Positions 44,112 through 52,944 of a stretch of 64,000 nt of DNA are shown here, in pieces. The first letter of the stretch is position 1. Every line of letters begins with the position of its first letter. A model generated the notes under the pieces. It did no database searches and was not told the DNA's origin. It saw nothing but the letters and a program-made list of their open reading frames with translations. Origin of the DNA: Acrocarpospora macrocephala (GTDB lineage: Bacteria > Actinomycetota > Actinomycetes > Streptosporangiales > Streptosporangiaceae); assembly GCF_009687865.1 (NCBI RefSeq), contig NZ_BLAE01000003.1:233838-297837 (forward strand), written 5' to 3'. Made by a program: the position numbers and the translations under genes.

Positions 44112-45527
44112 ATGATGAGGGTGCGGCATAAACGGCTTGCGACCCTGGGATTCGCGCAGATATGGCTCGGCGCGGCACTCGCCGTGGGCGCGCTCGCGGC
44201 GACTCCGCCGAACGCGGTGACCGCCCGGGACGTGACCGCGGGCACGCTGACGATCGGCTTGGCGGCCATCGCCGACGCGGACACGGAGCGGGTCCTGGTC
44301 GAGGGCGGCGCGGAACTGACGCCTGACGGCGGGGTACGTTTCCACGCGGCGAGCGGCGCGTTCGATCCGGCCACCGGCGACGCCGAGGTGGACTACGAGG
44401 GATCTGTGCGGATCGTCGCCGGCAAGCGCACGGTGGTGATCAGCCGTCCCCATCTGCGAATCGACGGCCCAGACGCCGTGGTACGCGCCGAGCGCGTGAC
44501 CACACCCGTGGACCCCAGCCCGACACCCCACGCGACCCCTCACGCGACACCGAGTCCATCACTCGCCGACCCGACCCCCAGCCCGTCCCCATCGCTGCTC
44601 GCCAGCCCTCCCGCCATCACCGATGTGGTACGCCTGGACATCGGCACCCCGAACCTCAGCGGATCGACCGTGGCCTGGACCGGCACAGCCGCGGCGGCCA
44701 CCCCGTCACCGAGCGCGAGCTCCACCCCTGGCCCGTCCGCGAAGTCCGGCTCCACCCCCGGGCCCACGCCGAGTAGCACCGGCACACCTTCCGCGAGCCC
44801 AGACGCCAGTCCTTCGCCAAGCGCCCTGGCGGCCGCGCGGTTGTTCGCCCAGGACGCCCCCGCGTCGGCCTCCGTCCTGCTGACGCTCAGCCAGGTCGTC
44901 CAGCCGAACGCTCAGCTCATGCTCACCGAGTCGGGCACCCCGTCACCGTCGCCCAGCGCTTCCACCAGCCCCTCCGGCAGCGCGAGCCCAAGCGCGTCGA
45001 CCACCCCGTCACTGCGCCCCTGCCCGACCCCCTCGACGACCACCTCCGCCAGCGCCTCAGCCTCGGCCAGCACCTCCGCCAGCGCCTCGGCGTCCGCCAG
45101 CGCGTCGGCCAGTGCCTCAGCGAGCGCGTCGGCGAGCGCCTCACCGAGTGCCAGCGCGAGCGCCTCCGCCAGTTCGAGCCCGAGCGCCTCGGCCAGTTCG
45201 AGCCCGAGCACGAGCGCCAGCCCGTCCCCCAGCGCCTCCCCCTGCGTATCCCCCTCCGCGTCACACTCGGCCTCCGCCTCCCCCTCCCGATCCAGCAGCA
45301 CCACCTCCACCCCCACCTCCTCGACCAGCCGCACCCCGAGATCCACGACCACCATTTCCGAAACGGTCACCGCCCCCGTCCCCGGCGGAGGCGACGACGA
45401 GGAGCTGCCCAAGACCGGCGACGGCTTCGTCGCCCCCCTGACCATGCTGGGCGCCTTCCTGGTCATGGGCGGCGCGTTCACCCTCCGGGCGGCCAGGCGC
45501 GGCGGCTACGTCACGGGCGAGCTCTGA
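44112..45527 (+). CDS. LPKTG-anchored surface protein with HtaA-like domain
   Basis: ATG 44112 gives 471 residues (GTG 44100 and 44121 are alternatives). A signal peptide is followed by an HtaA-like domain (about 35-110: DVTAGTLTIGLAAIADADTE, FHAASGAFDPATGDAEVDYEGSV), related to heme-binding HtaA modules. A very long SASASASPS spacer (about 130-420, including a near-perfect Ser-Ala array) leads to ELPKTG, a hydrophobic span and RAARRGG: a complete sortase sorting signal. It lies between class F and class E sortases; LPKTG is a canonical-type signal, so which enzyme anchors it is open. Confidence 0.88.
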   Translation: MMRVRHKRLATLGFAQIWLGAALAVGALAATPPNAVTARDVTAGTLTIGLAAIADADTERVLVEGGAELTPDGGVRFHAASGAFDPATGDAEVDYEGSVRIVAGKRTVVISRPHLRIDGPDAVVRAERVTTPVDPSPTPHATPHATPSPSLADPTPSPSPSLLASPPAITDVVRLDIGTPNLSGSTVAWTGTAAAATPSPSASSTPGPSAKSGSTPGPTPSSTGTPSASPDASPSPSALAAARLFAQDAPASASVLLTLSQVVQPNAQLMLTESGTPSPSPSASTSPSGSASPSASTTPSLRPCPTPSTTTSASASASASTSASASASASASASASASASASASPSASASASASSSPSASASSSPSTSASPSPSASPCVSPSASHSASASPSRSSSTTSTPTSSTSRTPRSTTTISETVTAPVPGGGDDEELPKTGDGFVAPLTMLGAFLVMGGAFTLRAARRGGYVTGEL

Positions 45528-45529
45528 CC

Positions 45530-46228
45530 TTGGTCACCGGCCAGGCAGCCTTGCCGTACCAGCAAGACGACGACGACCTCTGGGAGCCGCCCTCGCGGCG
45601 GCTCGCCAGGGGAGTCGGCGAGCTCATGGTCACGCTCGGCGTGATCGCCCTGCTCTTCGCCGCCTACGCCGTGTACGGCAAAGCCTGGCGAATCGAAGCC
45701 GAACAGCACCTGATCGACGACCGCCTCAACCGCACCTGGGCGACCGCGAACGCGGGGGAGGCCCCGGCCCCAGGCCAGCCGCTGGCCCGCCTGCACATCC
45801 CGAAGCTGGACATGAAATGGGCCGTCGTCGAAGGGGTGACCCAAGCCGACCTGCGCAAAGGCCCCGGTCACTACCCGAAGACCGCCCGCCCGGGCGAGAT
45901 CGGCAACATGGCCGTGGCCGGCCACCGCATCCCCTCGGTCTTCTGGGACATCGACCGGCTCCGCGAAGGGGACACGATCGTCGCCGAGACCAGGAACGCC
46001 TGGTTCATCTACAGCGTCACCGGCCACCGGGAGGTACGCCCCACCGCGGTCGAGGTCGTCGCTCCCACACCCGACCAGCCAGGCGTACCCCCCGAACGGG
46101 CAATGCTCACCCTGACCACCTGCAACCCGAAATTCCAGAACTGGCAACGCCTGGTGGTCTTCGCCGAACTCACCCGCTCCCAGGCGAAGTCGGCCGGACG
46201 GCCGCCCGAGCTGGAAAAGCGAAAGTGA
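45530..46228 (+). CDS. Class E sortase
   Basis: 232 residues from TTG 45530, two bases after the LPKTG protein stop. One membrane span (GELMVTLGVIALLFAAYAVYG), then the barrel (LARLHIPKLDMKWAVVEGV). Catalytic His is in MAVAGHRI, Cys in TLTTCNPKFQNWQRLVVFA with the Arg eight residues later. Class E enzymes house-keep wall anchoring in high-GC actinomycetes. Confidence 0.93.
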   Translation: MVTGQAALPYQQDDDDLWEPPSRRLARGVGELMVTLGVIALLFAAYAVYGKAWRIEAEQHLIDDRLNRTWATANAGEAPAPGQPLARLHIPKLDMKWAVVEGVTQADLRKGPGHYPKTARPGEIGNMAVAGHRIPSVFWDIDRLREGDTIVAETRNAWFIYSVTGHREVRPTAVEVVAPTPDQPGVPPERAMLTLTTCNPKFQNWQRLVVFAELTRSQAKSAGRPPELEKRK

Positions 46229-46336
46229 CCCTGGGGGCAGGAAACGTGGCCCACGGAGTGTGAGGAGAAGTCACCAGCGCGATGGGCGGGTGGCTCACGG
46301 GGGAACCGGCCACCAGCGCGAAAGGCAGGAGAAGAA

Positions 46337-46513
46337 GTGATTTATCCCTGGATATGGGGCAAGCTGCCCGGCGGGCGGTATGTCAAGACCGTGTGTGCGG
46401 TCCTGCTGGTCGCCGCCGCCGGGAGCTTGCTCTGGTATGTGGTCTTCCCGCTGGTCGACTTGCTGCTCGGCCTCGACGAGGTGACCGTCGAACCGTCAGC
46501 GGGCCAGCCGTAG
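46337..46513 (+). CDS. 58-residue single-span membrane protein after the class E sortase
   Basis: GTG 46337 with AGGAG six bases upstream gives 58 codons: VIYPWIWGKLPGGRYVKTV, a membrane span (CAVLLVAAAGSLLWYVVFPLV), and a short acidic tail. It is oriented with the sortase locus and its end overlaps the convergent glycosyltransferase gene by 18 bases. Small proteins of this form often follow class E sortases in this order of bacteria (recollection). Its role is unknown. Confidence 0.7.
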   Translation: MIYPWIWGKLPGGRYVKTVCAVLLVAAAGSLLWYVVFPLVDLLLGLDEVTVEPSAGQP

Positions 46514-47662
46514 GTAGAGCTCCTCGGTCAGGTCGGTAGCCCGGTCCCACGAGTAACGCCGGAGGATGTCCTCGCGGCGGGTCAGCGCGGCGGCGCGTTC
46601 CCGGTCCCGCTCGGCGAGCACCTGCCCGAGCGCCTCCTTCAGCCCGGCCGGGTCGCCAGGACGGAAGATCCGCCCCCCGGGCCCCTCCGTGGCGATGATC
46701 TCGCGATGGCAGCCGAGACCGCTGGCGATCAGGGGAAGCCCGTGCGAGGCGGCCTCCAGCAGCGCCAGCGGCAGACCCTCCAGATGCGAAGGTTGCACAT
46801 AGACGGCGGCGTGGTGGTAGAGCGCGGCCAGGTCGTCGCCGTACACGTAGCCGAGCAGGTGGATGCGCGGGTCGCGGGCGGCGAGCTCGCGCAGGCCGGT
46901 GACGTAGTCGTCGGTGTACGCGGAACCGCCGGCGACGGCGAGCTGAACATCGTCCGGCAGCTGGCTGAACGTGCGGAGCAGCAGGTCGACGGCCTTCTCC
47001 GGAACCAGACGGCCGACGAACAGCACGTAGCCACCAGGCCGCAAACCGCGGGCCAGCACGGATTCCGGGCTGATGCCGTCCGGCGGGCGTTCGACACCGT
47101 TGGAGATGTAGGTCGCCGACTCTCCGTACTCGTCGGTGATCTCCCGGGACACGCCGATCACGGCGTTCGGCACCCGCTGGCTCATCCAGCGTCCGGCCCG
47201 CAGGACCCGCTGCGCCAGCCCGCCCCACTTCGCCCGCAGGTCGTCCCAGCCGTGGATCGTCTGCACCACCCTGGATCCGGTCAGATAGCGCGGAACCGGC
47301 GCGAACAGGCCAGGCCCGAGGGCGTGGTAGTGCACGATGTCGTGGCGTCCCGCGGCGGCCAGGGTGGAGGTGAGGCTGTGGGTGAGGGCGTCCATGTGCT
47401 TGGTGCCCAGGGTGGGCAAGTGACGCAGGCGGATGCCGTCGATCCGGTCGTGCCGGTCGCCTCGGTCGGGGGTGTAGTTGGTACGGCAGAACACGGTGAC
47501 TTCGTGGCCGCGAGCCGCGAGCCGCCGGCCGATCTGGGCGACATGGTGTTCGATCCCGCCGTAGGTGGCGGGCAGGCCGCGCTGGCCGATCATGGCGATG
47601 CGGAGCGCACGTCCCTGGCGCTCGGCTGTGGTCGTGGAGGTGGAGATCTTTACGGCACGCAT
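46496..47662 (-). CDS. Glycosyltransferase family 4, DUF1972-type N-terminus
   Basis: 388 residues; ATG 47662 follows AGGGG. The N-terminal donor-fold start is IAMIGQRGLPATYGGIEHHVAQIGRRLAARGHEVTVFCR, as in rhamnosyl/glucosyl transferases with DUF1972. The C-terminal GT1 domain shows VLFVGRLVPEKAVDLLLRTFS and the E-x7-E motif region EGLPLALLEAASHGLPLIAS. It is cytoplasmic, adding a sugar to a lipid-linked chain. It is divergent from the polysaccharide genes to its right. Confidence 0.9.
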   Translation of the reverse strand: MRAVKISTSTTTAERQGRALRIAMIGQRGLPATYGGIEHHVAQIGRRLAARGHEVTVFCRTNYTPDRGDRHDRIDGIRLRHLPTLGTKHMDALTHSLTSTLAAAGRHDIVHYHALGPGLFAPVPRYLTGSRVVQTIHGWDDLRAKWGGLAQRVLRAGRWMSQRVPNAVIGVSREITDEYGESATYISNGVERPPDGISPESVLARGLRPGGYVLFVGRLVPEKAVDLLLRTFSQLPDDVQLAVAGGSAYTDDYVTGLRELAARDPRIHLLGYVYGDDLAALYHHAAVYVQPSHLEGLPLALLEAASHGLPLIASGLGCHREIIATEGPGGRIFRPGDPAGLKEALGQVLAERDRERAAALTRREDILRRYSWDRATDLTEELYLRLAR

Positions 47663-47940
47663 GGACGCCCCTATAACAACGCAAATAACGCGCTTCTCGG
47701 GCTGGACGCTAAGGAATAGCCGTCCGGGCGAAAAGGGGTGGCGGGCGTATTCCCGCACTCTTAACCACCGGTTGGCCTCTTCGTCCCGCTCCCTGGCCGG
47801 ACACCCATTCGTTTACCTGGAATTCATCCTCGGGCACGACCACGTTGGGGCTAAGCACACTGATTCATAAGGTAATCCGCAGGTATAAATATCTCACCAA
47901 TCGGATATGCCAATATTTTTCATGACCTGGCGGGGGTCTG
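47663..47940. promoter_or_regulatory. Divergent promoter region of the polysaccharide locus
   Basis: 278 bp. The right half is unusually AT-rich (TATAAATATC around 47883 and CCAATATTTTTC around 47909), in contrast to the GC-rich surroundings, consistent with promoters for the Ig-like gene. I cannot define -10/-35 boxes with confidence and see no gene. Confidence 0.4.
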
Positions 47941-49200
47941 ATGAAACCGTCCACGACAACCCCTCTTGTTGCCACCGGGCTCCTGCTCGCGTCGGTGCTT
48001 TTGCCTCAGCCCGCCATCGCGGCGGCCCCGGCCGTGGTGATGAGCGAGCCGGTCACGGGAGCCTCCGTGAAACCCGGCCCGATCGCGCTGCGCGGCACGG
48101 CCACCGACGACGTCGGCGTCACCGAGCTCTGGCTCGGCATCCAGGACCGGTCCACCCTGCTGTGGTGGCGCCCGGACGGCACCTGGGGCGCGTTCGCCCG
48201 GGTCCCGGTGACGATCACCCCGGGCGCCTCCGCGACCTGGGCCTACGACTGGACGGCCCTGGCCGCGGGCGAGTACGGCGTGACCGTCTTCGCCAAGGAC
48301 GCGGACGGCGCGATCACCTCCACCTGGCGCTCGTTCACCGTCGACAACGTCGCCCCCGACGCCGACTTCACCCAGCCGCCCATCAACGACGAGGTGTACG
48401 GCATCCGCCCGCTCACCTTCACCGGCTGGGCCTCCGACGACCGGAAGATCGGCGATGTCGGCTTCGCGGTGAGCGACCGCACCACCGGCCAGTGGTACCA
48501 GCCGGACGGGACCTTCGGCGACTACCACCGCTACCCGACCCTGCTCACCTCGACCGGCGAGAAGACCGCCAACTGGCAGTTCACCTGGACGCCGCCGCGC
48601 GCCGGCCAGTTCTCGCTGCAGGTCGTGGTGCTGGACAAGGCGGGCAACCCCGACGCGTCCATCCCGTTCCGGCGGATCAACGTCGACAACACCCCGCCGG
48701 ACACCGTGATCGCCGCCCCCGCCGAGATCGGGGCGAGCACACCGCTGAACACGCCGGTCACCATCAGCGGCAGCGCCACCGACGACTACGGCGTGACCGG
48801 CCTCTGGCTGGCCATCCAGGATCAGGCCACCCGCTCGTGGCTGCGGCCGGACGGATCCTGGGGCGCCTTCGCCCGGGTGCAAATCCCGGTGGACCGCTCC
48901 GGTTCCCCGACCACCTCCTGGTCGTACGCGTTCCGCCCGCCCGCGCTGGGCGCTTTCGTGGTGCAGATCGCCGCGATCGACCGGGTCGGTCTGGTCGACC
49001 AGGACAAGCCGTACCGGCTGATCACCGCCGTGGCGCCCCCGAGCCCGTCGCCGAGCCCGAGCCCGAGTCCGTCGCCGAGGCCGACCCCGAGCCCGACGCC
49101 GACGAAGCGGCCGACTCCGAAGCCCACCCAGACGTACAAACCCAAGCCGAAGTGCGATTGGGTCTTCCACCGATCGAGGTGGCAGTGGGTGTGCGCGTAA
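47941..49200 (+). CDS. Secreted protein with three Ig-like domains
   Basis: 419 residues. The Sec signal ends PAIAA. Three similar beta-sandwich units of about 105-110 residues follow (starting near 30, 140 and 245), each with a form of TATDDVGVTELWLGIQDR and WLRPDGSWGAFARV; units 1 and 3 are closest. The tail is an SPSPSPSPRPTPSPTPTKRPTPKPTQTYKPKPK linker ending WVFHRSRWQWVCA, a Trp/Cys-containing terminus. No anchor is present. It may bind glycans outside the cell. The next gene begins inside its last codons. Confidence 0.82.
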   Translation: MKPSTTTPLVATGLLLASVLLPQPAIAAAPAVVMSEPVTGASVKPGPIALRGTATDDVGVTELWLGIQDRSTLLWWRPDGTWGAFARVPVTITPGASATWAYDWTALAAGEYGVTVFAKDADGAITSTWRSFTVDNVAPDADFTQPPINDEVYGIRPLTFTGWASDDRKIGDVGFAVSDRTTGQWYQPDGTFGDYHRYPTLLTSTGEKTANWQFTWTPPRAGQFSLQVVVLDKAGNPDASIPFRRINVDNTPPDTVIAAPAEIGASTPLNTPVTISGSATDDYGVTGLWLAIQDQATRSWLRPDGSWGAFARVQIPVDRSGSPTTSWSYAFRPPALGAFVVQIAAIDRVGLVDQDKPYRLITAVAPPSPSPSPSPSPSPRPTPSPTPTKRPTPKPTQTYKPKPKCDWVFHRSRWQWVCA

Positions 49201-50123
49201 CCCCTGATCCGGTCATCGTCCTGCACATCGCCGGAGCCGGGCGCAGCGGCAGCACTCTGTTCGGGAGCCTGCTCGGCCAGCTCGGCGACTGCTTCGACGT
49301 CGGCGAGCTCGGCTACCTGTGGGATCGCGGCCTGCGCCAGGACGGCAGGTGCGGCTGCGGCGTCCAGGTCAGGACCTGCCCGGTCTGGCGGCGGATCCTC
49401 CAGGAGGTCTTCGGCCCGGACGGCCCCGGCGAGGAGGAGGTGGAGCGCCTGGCGCGCTTCCACCGCGCCACCTCCCGGGGCCGCGACGTGGCCTCCCTCT
49501 GGTTACGCGGCCGCCTTCAGGAGGAACCCTCCGAATACCGGGCGATCCTCGCCCGGCTCATCCGCGCCGCCGCGTCCGTCTCCGGCCGCCGCGTCGTCGT
49601 CGACTCCACCAAACCCGTCGCGTACGGCAGGCTCCTCGACGACCTCCCCGGCGTCCAGCTCCGCGTGATCCACCTCGTCCGCGACCCGAGAGCCGTGGCC
49701 TGGTCGTGGCTGCGCCGCAAAGCGGGCACCGGAGCCGACACCATGCGCACCCGCCCGGTGCTGACCACGGCGGCCATGTGGAATCTGGGCAACCTGGCGG
49801 CCATGGGCAGCTGGGCCGGCGAACCCGGCCGCTACCTGCTGGTCCGCTACGAGGACCTCATCCAGGACCCGGCCCACTGGCTGCGCGCCGCCGCCGGGCT
49901 GGCCGGGATCACCGACCCCGACCTGCCGCTGATCGGCGAGTCGACGGTCAAGATGAGCCCCACCCACACCGTGGCCGGCAACGTCGGCCGCCACCATTCG
50001 GGCGAGATCGAGCTCCGCCTGGACACCGAATGGTCCCGCGCGCTGCCTCCCGGCAAACGGGTGCTGGTGGAATGCGCGACCTATCCGCTCCGCGACCGCT
50101 ACGGCTACGGGAGGACCCGGTGA
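49185..50123 (+). CDS. Sulfotransferase of the polysaccharide locus
   Basis: GTG 49185 has GAGG five bases upstream (GTG 49191 is close); 312 residues. The PAPS 5'-loop is IAGAGRSGSTLFGSLLGQL, the 3'-phosphate loop is VIHLVRDPRAVAWSWLRR, and VRYEDLIQDPAHWLRAAAGLAG is the usual C-terminal helix. CGCGVQVRTCPVW contributes a Cys cluster seen in related enzymes. Position among glycan genes suggests it sulfates the polymer or its lipid carrier. Confidence 0.88.
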   Translation: MGVRVTPDPVIVLHIAGAGRSGSTLFGSLLGQLGDCFDVGELGYLWDRGLRQDGRCGCGVQVRTCPVWRRILQEVFGPDGPGEEEVERLARFHRATSRGRDVASLWLRGRLQEEPSEYRAILARLIRAAASVSGRRVVVDSTKPVAYGRLLDDLPGVQLRVIHLVRDPRAVAWSWLRRKAGTGADTMRTRPVLTTAAMWNLGNLAAMGSWAGEPGRYLLVRYEDLIQDPAHWLRAAAGLAGITDPDLPLIGESTVKMSPTHTVAGNVGRHHSGEIELRLDTEWSRALPPGKRVLVECATYPLRDRYGYGRTR

Positions 50124-51541
50124 ACCGCGCGCTCGCCGCGATCGCGCTCGCCCTGCTGCTGGTGACGGCCTGCTCGGCGCCGCAGGAACCACCCCGCCCG
50201 GCGCCCACCGCGCCGGCCGACGCCGCGAGCAACCCGTTCGGCCTCAAATGGGACGGCTACCAGCACCCGCCCGAATACGACGCCGACATCGGCGCGTACG
50301 CGGGTGGCGCCACGTTCCACGACATCGTCTGGTGCGCGGTCGAACCGGAGCAGGGCGCCAGGGAATGGTCGCTGGACGACCGCGTGGTCACCGGCCTGCT
50401 CGGGGTCCGCTACCACGTGATGCTCAGGATCAGGATCGGCACCTGCTGGGCTACCGGCGACCCCGCCGATCCGAAGCCGCGCGCCGCCGCATCCCGCCCA
50501 CCCGCCGACATTTCCGCCTATCAGGCGTTCGTCGAGGATCTGGTCCGGCGCTATGCCGCCATGGGCGTACACCAGTACGCGATCGAGAACGAGATCGACG
50601 CCGAGAACTTCTGGGCGGACGACCCGGCCACCTACGGCGCGGTCGGCCGCGCGGGCGCGGAGGCCGTCCGGCGCGCGGACCCCACCGCGATCGTCGCCGA
50701 CCCCGGCCTGTCCAGCTCCAGCTACGGCATCGCGGTGGCGCACGACTACGACCTCCGCACCCGCCCCGACGACGCGCTCCGGATCTACGCCGCCTACTAC
50801 GCCAGGCGGGGCGCCGGACGGTTCCCCCCGGCCGCCGACACCCCCGCCCTGCGCGCCGCCTTCGACACCCCGGCCGGGCAGCGCGCCGTCGCCGCCCACC
50901 AGGCCGTGCGCGACCTCGACGAGAACGGCGTCTTCGACGTCTACCAGCTGCACTACTACGACCCGTGGGCGCTGCTGCCGGAGATCCTCGAATACGTCAA
51001 ACGCAACCTGCCCGCCACCACCACGGTGGAGGCCTGGGAGGTCGGCACCTTCTGGCCGGGCGCCGACTACGACGAGAACGCGCACGGCACGGAGACGGCC
51101 AAACTGGTCGTCACCCTGCTGGCGGCCGGGGTGCGCAGGGTCGTCTACCTGCCGCTCTACTACCGCCCCAACGCGATCGCCGCCAACGAGACCTGGCGCG
51201 GCCTGTACGGCGCCGACGACACGCCACGCCCGGCCAAAACCGTGTTCGACCAGCTCAGGCAGCACACGGCCACAGGCCAGTGGCAGCCGCTCGGCAAGCC
51301 GGGAGTGACCGGCGGCGCGGTCGACCTGGGCAACCGCACCGTTTTCGTCGTCTGGAGCGCCGACGGCGCCGTGGTGCCGCTCGCGTTCGGCGAGCCGGTG
51401 GGCGCGGCCGAAGTCGTCGCCCTGCCCTCGGGGGAACCCAGGATCTGGGGATCGGGACCGCTCCAAGTGGGCCCGGAACCGCTGCTCGTCACCCTGTCCA
51501 CCCCGTTCGACCGCGCCAAGCGGTGGCTGGAGTCCCCATGA
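50120..51541 (+). CDS. Glycoside hydrolase-like lipoprotein (clan A TIM barrel, GH39-like)
   Basis: 473 residues from GTG 50120, overlapping the sulfotransferase stop by four bases. The lipobox VTAC places lipidation at about residue 18. A TIM-barrel domain follows; YAIENEIDAENFW holds the Asn-Glu pair expected for the acid/base and VEAWEVGTFW has the likely nucleophile Glu. A small C-terminal beta domain closes it. It may trim or edit the polymer outside the membrane, as seen in other exopolysaccharide loci. The exact GH family is uncertain. Confidence 0.8.
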   Translation: MNRALAAIALALLLVTACSAPQEPPRPAPTAPADAASNPFGLKWDGYQHPPEYDADIGAYAGGATFHDIVWCAVEPEQGAREWSLDDRVVTGLLGVRYHVMLRIRIGTCWATGDPADPKPRAAASRPPADISAYQAFVEDLVRRYAAMGVHQYAIENEIDAENFWADDPATYGAVGRAGAEAVRRADPTAIVADPGLSSSSYGIAVAHDYDLRTRPDDALRIYAAYYARRGAGRFPPAADTPALRAAFDTPAGQRAVAAHQAVRDLDENGVFDVYQLHYYDPWALLPEILEYVKRNLPATTTVEAWEVGTFWPGADYDENAHGTETAKLVVTLLAAGVRRVVYLPLYYRPNAIAANETWRGLYGADDTPRPAKTVFDQLRQHTATGQWQPLGKPGVTGGAVDLGNRTVFVVWSADGAVVPLAFGEPVGAAEVVALPSGEPRIWGSGPLQVGPEPLLVTLSTPFDRAKRWLESP

Positions 51542-52944
51542 GTCACACCCTGGCCCGACCCGCACGCGAGGGCGCCGTCTGGATCGCCGCCTTCGCCGTG
51601 GCGGCGGTGCTGGCCGCCTACAGCGGGATCGCGTTCGCCCTGGGGGAGCCGCGGGGGACCGTGGTCATCCCGGTCGCCGTCGCGCTCAGCCTTGCCCTCG
51701 GCGTCATCGCGCTGACCAGGTTCTTTGTCTTCGTCCTGATCGTGCTCGGGGTGCGGGCCAGCCTCGACGCCACCAAGCTGGCCGGATCCATCAGCCCGTC
51801 GGGCGGCGGCGAGACGGCGGCCAGCTGGCTCGACCCCTCCTCGATGCTGGGCGCGCTCTTCATCGTCGCCGGGCTGGCCTGGCTGGTCGCGCAAGGTCGC
51901 AGGACTGAAGGCGCGCCCCGGCGGTTCCTGCCGGTGGCGGCCGTCCTCTTCCTGGTGGCCTGCGTGCTGAGCATGGTGGGGTCGCTGTACCTCGGCACCA
52001 GCGCCGGGGAGGTGGTCCGGATCGGCGCCGTGCTCGTCATGATCTTCGTGGTGGAGCGGCTGGTCGCCCAGGATCCAGCCCGGATACCCCAGCTGATGAT
52101 CGCCGTCTTCGCCGCCGCCGTGCTGCCGTCCCTGGTCACCGTCCAGCAGCTGCTGACCGGCGAGGGCCTGGTGGAACTGAACGGCTCGCTCCGGCCGCAC
52201 GGCACCTTCTGGCATCCCAACGCGCTCGGCATGTTCTGCCACGTGCTGATCGTCGCCGGGGTCGCGCTCTTCCCGCACGTCGGGAACCGCGCGAAGATCG
52301 GGATCGGCGCCGTGCTCGCGCTGACCGGGATCGCGCTGCTGGGCAGCGGCGCGCGCGGGGCCATGATCGCGGGGCTGGCCGGTCTGGTGGTGGTCGGGCT
52401 GCTGCAGAACCGGCGGCTGCTGATCGGGCTCGGCGCGCTGGTGGTGGCGATCGTGGTCGCGGTGCCCGCCGTGGTGGACCGGTTCGCCGACCTCGCCGAG
52501 ACGCGGACCGAGGGCGGGCTCGAGGCCAACTCGCTGGTCTGGCGGTTCGACCACTGGAGCCAGGCGCTGGACCTGCTCGGGCTCAATCCGGTCACCGGCA
52601 CCGGGCTCGGCACGACGCGGCTGCTCATCTACAAGGAGGTCCACAACGACTACCTGCGGGCCTTGGTGGAGAGCGGGCTGCTCGGCCTGGTCACCTACCT
52701 GGGGCTGCTGGCCGCGCTGGTGATCACCGCTTATCTCGCGCTGCGGAACACCGGTCCTGGCCGCGGGCTTGAGCGGGGGTGCGCGGTGGCGTTCGCCGGG
52801 TCCGTGGCCGCGCTGCTGGTCTCCGCGATCTCCGACAACGCGATGACGTCCGTCGTGGTCATGTGGTACTTCGCGGTATTCGCCGGGATCGCCCTGCGCC
52901 TCAGCACCGTCGCCCCGCGGCTCGGAGCGGAGTCGGCCAGATGA
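51538..52944 (+). CDS. O-antigen ligase/polymerase-family membrane protein (Wzy_C)
   Basis: 468 residues with roughly 11 membrane spans. The large extracytoplasmic loop follows FWHPNALGMFCHVLIVAG, and EVHNDYLRALVESGLLGLVTYLGLL is the Wzy_C signature. It would polymerise or ligate lipid-linked repeat units on the outer face. It overlaps the genes on both sides by four bases, indicating a single operon. Confidence 0.88.
   Translation: MSHTLARPAREGAVWIAAFAVAAVLAAYSGIAFALGEPRGTVVIPVAVALSLALGVIALTRFFVFVLIVLGVRASLDATKLAGSISPSGGGETAASWLDPSSMLGALFIVAGLAWLVAQGRRTEGAPRRFLPVAAVLFLVACVLSMVGSLYLGTSAGEVVRIGAVLVMIFVVERLVAQDPARIPQLMIAVFAAAVLPSLVTVQQLLTGEGLVELNGSLRPHGTFWHPNALGMFCHVLIVAGVALFPHVGNRAKIGIGAVLALTGIALLGSGARGAMIAGLAGLVVVGLLQNRRLLIGLGALVVAIVVAVPAVVDRFADLAETRTEGGLEANSLVWRFDHWSQALDLLGLNPVTGTGLGTTRLLIYKEVHNDYLRALVESGLLGLVTYLGLLAALVITAYLALRNTGPGRGLERGCAVAFAGSVAALLVSAISDNAMTSVVVMWYFAVFAGIALRLSTVAPRLGAESAR

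Noticed and set aside
44900..45350. Ser-Ala-rich stretch as a separate repeat element or frameshift
   Set aside because: It is a continuous in-frame spacer of the LPKTG surface protein; such low-complexity spacers are normal for wall-anchored proteins.
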